Shown piece after piece: positions 14,928-20,638 of a stretch of 35,689 nt of DNA (positions within the stretch are counted from its first letter, which is position 1; the number at the start of each line of letters is the position of its first letter). Source of the DNA: a virus; IMG/VR virus record IMGVR_UViG_3300045974_001003, positions 1 through 35,689 of that record. One strand, written 5' to 3'. The notes under the pieces were generated by a model. The model was not told the DNA's origin and searched no databases. It saw nothing but the letters and a program-made list of their open reading frames with translations. Both the position numbers and the translations under genes were made by a program.

Positions 14928-16058
14928 ATGAAAACTTTTAGCATCTGGGCAATTGTTCTTTTTATCGCAGTATTGGCATTCCCCGAAGGTTCTGCAATGG
15001 CTCACGCCACTGCAACCTCCTTCAATTTTGGTGATATCGGGGCAGGTATGTTTATGATGGGGTCAGTTCTTTCCGTTCTCAACCCGACTCTGCTTGATGT
15101 AACCAAGCGGCTCGACCCCAAAGGCAACATTGACATGATTGCCGAACTGTTGTCTGAGACAAACGAGATCCTTGAGGATATGACGTTTATCGAAGGCAAC
15201 CTTCCTACCGGACATCGTACTACTATCCGCTCCGGCCTCCCTGATGCCACTTGGAGAAAACTGAACTACGGTGTTCAGCCTTCCAAATCCCGCACCGCAC
15301 AGATCACCGACAACTGCGGTATGCTCGAAGCATACGCTGAAGTTGACAAGGCGTTGGCTGATCTCAATGGCAACTCTGCCGCATTCCGTCTTTCCGAAGA
15401 TCGTGCTTTCATCGAAGGTATGAATAAGGAAATGGCACAGACTCTGTTCTACGGCAACGAAGGATCTGAGCCTGAAGCCTTCACCGGACTGGCTCCCCGT
15501 TTCAACAGCAAGACTGCCGAGAACAAAGACAACCTTATCGATGGCGGTGGCGTCAACGGCCAAACTGACTGTACTTCCATCTATCTCGTTGTCTGGGGCC
15601 CGAATACCGTCCACGGTATTTATCCCAAAGGTTCCAAGGCTGGTTTGATTACTCAGGATCTGGGTGAGCAGACTCTGCTCGATGCTGCCGGTGGACGCTT
15701 CCAGGGCTATCGTACCCATTACAAGTGGGATACAGGCCTGACCGTCCGTGACTGGCGCTATGTTGCCCGTATTCACTCCATCGACGTTTCGACTCTGGTC
15801 AAAAATGCCGCTTCCGGTACTGACCTGATCGACTGCATGACTCAGGCTCTTGAGATCGTTCCTAATCTTTCCCTCGGTCGCCCTGTGTTCTACTGCTCCA
15901 GAACTGTCCGCTCGTTCCTGCGTCGACAGATCGCCAACAAGGTAGCTTCGTCTACTCTGACAATGGATCAGGTCGCAGGCAAGCAGGTTGTTATGTTTGA
16001 CGGCGTGCCAGTCAAGCGTTGCGACGGTCTGATCAACACTGAATCTTCACTCAACTAA
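14928..16058 (+). CDS. Major capsid protein, BPP-1 (Bbp17)-type, with signal-peptide-like N terminus
   Basis: The 376-residue protein from residue about 51 (LNPTLLDVTKRLDPKGNI) matches the podovirus coat family of BPP-1: EDMTFIEGNLPTGHRTTIRSGLP, then YGVQPSKSRTAQITDNCGMLEAYAEVD, LFYGNEGSEPEAFTGLAPRF and VWGPNTVHGIYPKGS. It forms the HK97-fold capsid shell. Residues 1-50 are extra: a basic start, a hydrophobic stretch (SIWAIVLFIAVLAF, 5-18) and a possible cleavage site SAMA (22-25). AAAGGAG eight bases before the ATG at 14928 supports this start. An in-frame ATG at 14898 lies upstream of that site, and one at 15048 would remove the leader. Confidence 0.88.
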   Translation: MKTFSIWAIVLFIAVLAFPEGSAMAHATATSFNFGDIGAGMFMMGSVLSVLNPTLLDVTKRLDPKGNIDMIAELLSETNEILEDMTFIEGNLPTGHRTTIRSGLPDATWRKLNYGVQPSKSRTAQITDNCGMLEAYAEVDKALADLNGNSAAFRLSEDRAFIEGMNKEMAQTLFYGNEGSEPEAFTGLAPRFNSKTAENKDNLIDGGGVNGQTDCTSIYLVVWGPNTVHGIYPKGSKAGLITQDLGEQTLLDAAGGRFQGYRTHYKWDTGLTVRDWRYVARIHSIDVSTLVKNAASGTDLIDCMTQALEIVPNLSLGRPVFYCSRTVRSFLRRQIANKVASSTLTMDQVAGKQVVMFDGVPVKRCDGLINTESSLN

Positions 16059-16068
16059 TCAACTAACC

Positions 16069-16088
16069 GGGGAGGGTACCACCTCCCC
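16069..16088 (+). terminator. G-rich hairpin after the major capsid gene
   Basis: GGGGAGG (16069-16075) pairs with CCTCCCC (16082-16088) around a 6-base loop, 11 bases after the capsid stop. The next bases are ACTTTG, not a T-run, so it is at best a weak terminator; it may protect the capsid mRNA or reduce read-through. Confidence 0.5.
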
Positions 16089-16107
16089 ACTTTGAAAGGA
16101 GCACACA

Positions 16108-16554
16108 ATGATTTTAGATAAACTGCTTGAATTCGGCGATGCCGCCGCTTGTTTTACCAACGTCGGAACTGCCGTTGTCGGTGATGTCGTTGACCTCGGT
16201 TCCGCTCCTACTCTTCAGAACATCGGAGGCGGTGAGCCGATCTATTTGGTTGTTGCCATTGACACAACCATTGTTGGCGCTACTTCTACCAGTCAGTTCA
16301 AACTGGTATCGGACAGCACCTCGAACCTGACAACCTCTCCAACCACTCACATGGATTCCGGTGCAATACCTGTTGCAACTACTGTTGCAGGATACACGGT
16401 TTTCTGTGCTCCGCTGCCATCAAATGCCACTTACGAGCGGTATCTTGGCGTAACGGTTACATCTGCAACTGCCAACACCACAGCAGGCAAGGCAAATGCG
16501 TTCCTTACACTCACTCCTCCGGCATGGTTGGCAATGCCTGACGCAATCGCGTAA
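16108..16554 (+). CDS. Bbp16-family capsid cement (decoration) protein
   Basis: The 148-residue protein starts MILDKLLEFGDAAACFTNVGTAVVGDVVDLG and continues with GGGEPIYLVVAIDTTIVGATSTSQFKLVSDS, which fits the Bbp16 family, described as a capsid cement protein in BPP-1-like phages. It is beta-rich with small side chains, as expected for a subunit that sits on the outer capsid and stabilises it. GAAAGGAG lies nine bases before the ATG. Its place directly after the major capsid gene is the usual one. Confidence 0.8.
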   Translation: MILDKLLEFGDAAACFTNVGTAVVGDVVDLGSAPTLQNIGGGEPIYLVVAIDTTIVGATSTSQFKLVSDSTSNLTTSPTTHMDSGAIPVATTVAGYTVFCAPLPSNATYERYLGVTVTSATANTTAGKANAFLTLTPPAWLAMPDAIA

Positions 16555-16566
16555 GGGGGTTGATCT

Positions 16567-16830
16567 ATGAGAGTCAGAGCGACGCAGGTTTGTTTTATTA
16601 ACGGCAATCGCCGCCGTGTTGGTGAAGAGTTCGATTATAGCGGAAAACCCGCTGCATTTCTGACTGTTCTCGATGAAGCCGAAGGCAAAGCACCGGAAAT
16701 TGACAGCGTATTGACCGATGATGAACTGCGTGTTCGTCTAGCTGAGTACGGTGTCAAGATCGCTCCGCAGACAGGCAGAAAGAAGATGATTTCTTTGCTG
16801 GCCAAAGCCGAAGGCAAAGCACCGGAATAA
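16567..16830 (+). CDS. Small head-region protein with HeH/SAP-like helical domain
   Basis: This 87-residue protein has a beta-like start (MRVRATQVCFINGNRRRVGEEFDYSG) and a C-terminal helix-extension-helix motif (LTDDELRVRLAEYGVKIAPQTGRKKMISLL). Proteins with this layout are common among phage head genes and are often annotated as HeH or SAP-like; function is unknown, possibly DNA or head binding. The segment AEGKAPE occurs twice (in DEAEGKAPEI and at the C terminus AKAEGKAPE), encoded by an exact 23-base direct repeat, so the C terminus has been altered or extended by recombination. A G5 run precedes the ATG. Confidence 0.6.
   Translation: MRVRATQVCFINGNRRRVGEEFDYSGKPAAFLTVLDEAEGKAPEIDSVLTDDELRVRLAEYGVKIAPQTGRKKMISLLAKAEGKAPE
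16676..16827 (+). repeat. 23-bp exact direct repeat inside the HeH-like gene
   Basis: The same 23 bases occur at 16676-16698 and 16805-16827, in the same reading frame, both encoding AEGKAPE. The second copy ends at the stop codon. It looks like a short duplication that flanks the HeH-like motif. Confidence 0.85.
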
Positions 16831-16840
16831 TAACCACACA

Positions 16841-16864
16841 GGGGAGAGGGTCCGCTCTCTCCCC
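16841..16864 (+). terminator. G-rich hairpin after the HeH-like gene
   Basis: GGGGAGAG (16841-16848) pairs with CTCTCCCC (16857-16864) around an 8-base loop, 10 bases after the stop. Only TCCTTC follows, so strong intrinsic termination is unlikely. It mirrors the hairpin at 16069 in position and G-A-G composition. Confidence 0.5.
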
Positions 16865-16881
16865 TCCTTCAGGAGAACGAT

Positions 16882-17163
16882 ATGATTTTAACTAATCCGG
16901 ATGAAGCACTTGATGAAAAACCAACCTTGTGCCTGGAAGATCGTCAGCTTCAGTTACTCAGAATAGATATTACGAAAGCAACCGTTGGTGAAAATGTTCA
17001 ACTCTGTACCTTGGCGACTATCACCAGCATTTCACGTCGTAAGGATTTTGAAGGCAAGGAATGCGACTGCATCTGCTTTGAGCTGAGTAATATTCAGTTA
17101 GAGGAACCTGAGTCCGATCCTGTGGCAGCTATGTATCCAAATAGCCCGAGCCCGGCGCAATGA
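16882..17163 (+). CDS. Small beta-rich structural protein, possibly capsid-associated
   Basis: The protein has 93 residues: an acidic N terminus, then beta strands LQLLRIDITKATVGENVQLCTLATITSISRR and CDCICFELSNIQLEEPES, and a Pro-rich end. The order (a V-G-E/D-x-V strand, a T-x-I/V-S-x-S strand, then D-I/L-E-L) is reminiscent of phage capsid 'staple' proteins, but the match is weak and I would not assign the name. It lies in the head block, with CAGGAG before the ATG. The stop overlaps the next start (ATGA at 17160). Confidence 0.5.
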   Translation: MILTNPDEALDEKPTLCLEDRQLQLLRIDITKATVGENVQLCTLATITSISRRKDFEGKECDCICFELSNIQLEEPESDPVAAMYPNSPSPAQ

Positions 17164-17396
17164 GCCTTAAAGCGTACATAGAATCTGCTCAACCAGTAAA
17201 TCTATTGGCTGGGCAGCTTGTGTGTGACCTTGACGATGCAGGTGGTTACTACGGGTCAACTTCTCCCACGGGGACGTGGTGTATCCGTAAACTGACTGAC
17301 ACTACTCTGCTCTACTGCTTCGGCACTGGCAGTTATGCCGCAGCCTGGATAGATCGCGCATCACTTACTTACGGTGTACCGGATATTAACGCTTAA
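17160..17396 (+). CDS. Hypothetical small structural protein
   Basis: A 78-residue protein, coupled by ATGA to the gene before it and followed 12 bases later by the next. It is rich in aromatic and small residues (DDAGGYYGSTSPTGTWCIRKL; YCFGTGSYAAAWIDRASLTYG), which suggests a compact beta fold. I do not recognise a family. Its position between head-decorating and tail genes points to a minor virion protein. Confidence 0.5.
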   Translation: MSLKAYIESAQPVNLLAGQLVCDLDDAGGYYGSTSPTGTWCIRKLTDTTLLYCFGTGSYAAAWIDRASLTYGVPDINA

Positions 17397-17408
17397 AGGA
17401 GAATCAAC

Positions 17409-17873
17409 ATGACCGCAAACGCATTTGTATTATTTGCAAAAAACAAAGATGACATCAGATTGAACGACCTGGTAGGGGCTAATCTTCGCCTGGCTCTTGT
17501 ATCTTCTGCCTACGCTCCAAACGTGACGGCAACCGGTCACTCGTTGTGGTCTGAGGTTTTGGCAAATGAGATATCCGGGACGAATGGCTATACAACGGGT
17601 GGCTTTACTCTCACAGGTGCGGTGGCAGCGACTGCGGGTAATGATGGCGCGAAACTGTCATCTGGCAATGCTGCATGGACAGGAACCGGTGCAGGTATTG
17701 CCGCTTTCCGTTATGCGGTCATGTATTACAACGGCACTATCTGGGGATTAGTAAACCCGCTTATCGGGTACATCCTTTGCGATAACACCCCGGCAGATAT
17801 TCCGATCACCACCCCGGCAGTTTCTCCCTTGACTATAACCTGCCCGGCAACCGGCTGGTTTGATCTGGTGTAA
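17409..17873 (+). CDS. Phage structural protein, putative minor virion component
   Basis: The 154-residue protein contains NLRLALVSSAYAPNVTATGHSLWSEVLANEIS, then GYTTGGFTLTGAVA and IAAFRYAVMYYNGT. This order of short motifs (L-A-L-V, then a Y-T-x-G-G strand, then F-R-Y-A-V) recurs in small phage structural proteins of unknown function that sit with fibre or decoration genes. AAAGGAG precedes the ATG by 8 bases. The next start is 4 bases past the stop. Confidence 0.55.
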   Translation: MTANAFVLFAKNKDDIRLNDLVGANLRLALVSSAYAPNVTATGHSLWSEVLANEISGTNGYTTGGFTLTGAVAATAGNDGAKLSSGNAAWTGTGAGIAAFRYAVMYYNGTIWGLVNPLIGYILCDNTPADIPITTPAVSPLTITCPATGWFDLV

Positions 17874-17876
17874 CCT

Positions 17877-18815
17877 ATGTCCGGTATAACTCACGCAGAC
17901 GCCGCAGATGGCACGTTTAGCGCCACAGGTGCAACTAACTGGGCAAAAGATCATATCGTTGGAGATCTGGCTTTTACCGGGGTTCTTGACGGATCGAAAC
18001 AAACTCATGCAGCGGAGCACTCCACCACTGCGGCCATAACATTAACTGCCGCAATAGTTGAATGCACAACGGATGGTGACGGCGATGTAGATTACTGCGC
18101 ACTCCCGGCAGGTAACGACGGTCAAATGGTCTTTGTTCACGTCAAAAGTTGCGGAACCATAAACGACCAGTTTGCGATTAACGCCACTTTTACCGATGGG
18201 TCAACGTCATTCGGTTTTGGACGCAATCCAAAAGGCAAGGGCGCACTGCTGATCTATACTACTACTGCAACCGCGGGCTGGTGCGTGGTTGCAGTAAATG
18301 ACACCATCAATAATCGTGTTGCTAATATGTCAACTGCTGACCAATCACCGGCAGTGACCCGCACCTATGTAACTGGGTCAGCATTGGCGGCTCCTCCTAC
18401 CGGCTGGAAAGTCGGGACAATGTTCCGATTTACAGTCACGGTATCCAAAACCGGAGCGGGAACAACGGCTCCAATATTTGATATTAACTTTGGTACTACA
18501 GGTTCGGCCACAGACACTGCTCGAGTAACACTCACAGGAGCAGTTGCAACAGGTGTTGTTGACACTGCTATGATTACCATTACCGGAGTTGTACGAGGGC
18601 CAACCACACCAGGATCAGCAACCTGTATCGTTACCGGCACCATGCAGATCAGCAATAACGCATCATTTACCACTGGGTTCAAAACACAGATAATCAATGC
18701 CGACTCAGCTGGATTTGATATCACCTCAGCAACTTTTGCAGGTTTGTGCTGCACTCCCGGCACTTCATCGGTTTGGACGATCCACCAGGTAACTGCTGAA
18801 GCATTGAACACCTGA
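17877..18815 (+). CDS. Beta-rich virion protein, likely fibre or decoration component
   Basis: The 312-residue sequence is dominated by Thr, Ala and Gly and predicted beta strands. It opens SGITHADAADGTFSATGATNWAKDHI, a type of start seen in phage fibre-like proteins. There are few charged residues and no visible enzyme motif. The C-terminal half has alternating T-V-x-V/I strands consistent with a beta-sandwich (FRFTVTVSKTGAGTTAPIFD; VVDTAMITITGVVRG). A receptor-facing or decoration role is inferred from composition and context only. The ATG at 17877 has no clear Shine-Dalgarno sequence; translation may be coupled to the previous gene, which ends 4 bases upstream. Confidence 0.5.
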   Translation: MSGITHADAADGTFSATGATNWAKDHIVGDLAFTGVLDGSKQTHAAEHSTTAAITLTAAIVECTTDGDGDVDYCALPAGNDGQMVFVHVKSCGTINDQFAINATFTDGSTSFGFGRNPKGKGALLIYTTTATAGWCVVAVNDTINNRVANMSTADQSPAVTRTYVTGSALAAPPTGWKVGTMFRFTVTVSKTGAGTTAPIFDINFGTTGSATDTARVTLTGAVATGVVDTAMITITGVVRGPTTPGSATCIVTGTMQISNNASFTTGFKTQIINADSAGFDITSATFAGLCCTPGTSSVWTIHQVTAEALNT

Positions 18816-18828
18816 AAGGGGGTAGTAC

Positions 18829-19668
18829 ATGGCTACCTCTTTTTATGGCGGTAACTTTTTCGGTGGAGAGTTTTATAACACAACGTTAAGTACCACTGTC
18901 GATGGTGTTAAAGGTTCAGCGGTCTACTCCGGAAAAGTATCAACCGTATCACAAACAGCAAGCGCAACAACGGTTGACGGCGTAGTTGGACATGGAATCT
19001 ACACAGGCAAGGTTGCCACAGTCACACAACCACATAGCATCACCGCAATAGTAGTACATGCTCTTTTAAATGGGAAAGTCGCAAGCGTAACGCAGAACCG
19101 ATCGATTACGGCAATTCACGGTGATTTTGCCGTTGATGGGAAAACTTCCACTGTCAGTCAGAATAGGACGATCTCCGGCATCATAGGCCATGCTGTTTAT
19201 TCCGGTAAGGTGGCAGGCGTCAGTCAAGCTACCAATCTGACGGCGGTGGTAGGTCATGGTCTCTATGCTGGTTATGTCAGTACCGTTTCTCAGGCTACTG
19301 CAGCCACTCCGACTGATATTGCAGGTGTAACTGGACACGGTGCTTATTCTGGGAAGGTTTCAACCACAAGCCAGAACAGAGATATTCAAGGCGTAACGTG
19401 TCACGGTATCATCACTGGCCATGCTTCACAGATCAGCCAGGGGACAAACGTTTTCTCGGTTTCTGGTCGGACCAACGCAACCGGATATTTAAGCACAGTC
19501 AGTCAAACGATTCCAACAACGATTAATGCGGTACCAGGGCATGCTTTATTCCAAGGTAAAGTTTCAAATGTTACTCAGTACAGTTCAGCAACTCTACCGC
19601 TCATCATCGTTACAATAGATGGGCAATTACTCCGTAGAGTCGGAATTAGTAAATATATGATACTATGA
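18829..19668 (+). CDS. Repeat-containing virion protein (ten ~22-residue units)
   Basis: The 279-residue protein consists of a short aromatic/Gly N terminus (FYGGNFFGGEFYN), about ten tandem units (residues ~22-257) and a short C-terminal segment (IIVTIDGQLLRRVGISKYMIL). Each unit follows the pattern V-x-G-H-x-x-Y-x-G-K-V-S-T-V-S-Q, with variable spacers of 5-9 residues. The units diverge enough at DNA level to suggest an old duplication. A regular 22-residue beta-strand repeat suggests a solenoid or fibre shaft. GGGGG precedes the ATG. I know no named family that fits with confidence. Confidence 0.55.
   Translation: MATSFYGGNFFGGEFYNTTLSTTVDGVKGSAVYSGKVSTVSQTASATTVDGVVGHGIYTGKVATVTQPHSITAIVVHALLNGKVASVTQNRSITAIHGDFAVDGKTSTVSQNRTISGIIGHAVYSGKVAGVSQATNLTAVVGHGLYAGYVSTVSQATAATPTDIAGVTGHGAYSGKVSTTSQNRDIQGVTCHGIITGHASQISQGTNVFSVSGRTNATGYLSTVSQTIPTTINAVPGHALFQGKVSNVTQYSSATLPLIIVTIDGQLLRRVGISKYMIL
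18892..19599 (+). repeat. Ten tandem protein-coding repeats of about 66 bp
   Basis: Each unit encodes a variant of V-x-G-H-G-x-Y-x-G-K-V-S-T-V-S-Q. Unit lengths vary from 22 to 25 codons, mostly through the spacer after the S-Q. Conserved positions are the Gly-His pair, Gly-Lys-Val and the final Ser/Thr-Gln. Confidence 0.7.
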
Positions 19669-19677
19669 GGAGAGACC

Positions 19678-20013
19678 ATGGACGACTCAATACGGGTAGG
19701 CGTAGGTAGGAGGCAAGTAGACGAAGAGTGTAGAGAGCACAGTAGCCGTCTGCAAAACATCGAAACAGATGTACATAAAAATACGGGACGGTTTACGTCG
19801 ATGTTGTGGTTCATGGGCATCGCTGGGGGGTTTATTGGCGCGTGTATGGTATTCCTGATAGGCAAGACCACCAGCATTGAGACTCTACTCACCAATAATC
19901 AGGTGTCGCTCATGCAACACTCCGAACAAATCAAGTCAGTAGTATCGGATGTGAAAGATATTCAGGATCGGCACAAGGTTATAGATTCAAGGACGTATCG
20001 AGGGACGAAGTGA
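19678..20013 (+). CDS. One-TM coiled-coil protein, possibly XhlA-like
   Basis: The 111-residue protein has a helical N terminus (EECREHSSRLQNIETDVHKN, 16-35), one hydrophobic segment (residues about 41-61, MLWFMGIAGGFIGACMVFLIG) and a helical C terminus (SLMQHSEQIKSVVSDVKDIQDRH). Two amphipathic helices around one TM recall XhlA/hemolysin-like phage membrane proteins, but the lysis genes here are 14 kb away. A structural or accessory lysis role is therefore open. GAGGAGAG precedes the ATG. Confidence 0.5.
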   Translation: MDDSIRVGVGRRQVDEECREHSSRLQNIETDVHKNTGRFTSMLWFMGIAGGFIGACMVFLIGKTTSIETLLTNNQVSLMQHSEQIKSVVSDVKDIQDRHKVIDSRTYRGTK

Positions 20014-20035
20014 TGGTAATTTATCGGGGGTAACA

Positions 20036-20638
20036 ATGTCCAATTCAACTGTATCCATCTGCAATCAGGCGCTGGGCAAAATCGGGATCAGCCAGTTCAT
20101 TGCCAATCTAGAAACGGAACAGAGCAATGAGGCCCGTGTTTGTCGGGTTTATTATGAAGCTGCTCGTGACAGAGTTCTTCAGGCCATGCCATGGGGGTTT
20201 GCCAAGCGCACCATAGAACTGCAAGACATCGGAACTCCTCCGGCCGGCTGGCTGATTCGATACCGGTACCCGAATGACTGTCTGAAAGCCAGAAAGCTGA
20301 TCGAGACCGGATCAACACTGGAAGGCACTGGTCAGGATTTCTGTGTAGTCGAAGACGAGGCCAACGGCGGCAGGGCTATCTGCGCGAATATTTACCCGGC
20401 TTCCTTGATCTACACCGCAAGGATCGTCAATCCAAATTTATTCACTCAGGCTTTTATCGATGCTCTCTCTTGGGCACTGGCGGCAGATTTAGCCTCTCCA
20501 CTGTCGGCATCCACCGGAATGGCTCAGGCTGCTAACCAGGCATACACGGCAATGCTTACGCAGTCCGGAGCGGCGGACATGAACGAAGGCAAGGAACAGG
20601 CGCAACCAGACTGTGAGTTAATCTCAGTGAGGCAATAA
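20036..20638 (+). CDS. Tail tubular protein A (adaptor, T7 gp11-like)
   Basis: The 200-residue protein begins STVSICNQALGKIGISQFIANLETEQSNEARVCRVYYEAARDRVLQAMPWGFAKR, the clear signature of the T7 gp11-type adaptor that docks below the portal ring and starts the short tail. YRYPNDCLKARKL in the middle is also typical. Length agrees with the family. The stop overlaps the start of the nozzle gene as TAATG, keeping the two products in balance. Confidence 0.9.
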   Translation: MSNSTVSICNQALGKIGISQFIANLETEQSNEARVCRVYYEAARDRVLQAMPWGFAKRTIELQDIGTPPAGWLIRYRYPNDCLKARKLIETGSTLEGTGQDFCVVEDEANGGRAICANIYPASLIYTARIVNPNLFTQAFIDALSWALAADLASPLSASTGMAQAANQAYTAMLTQSGAADMNEGKEQAQPDCELISVRQ

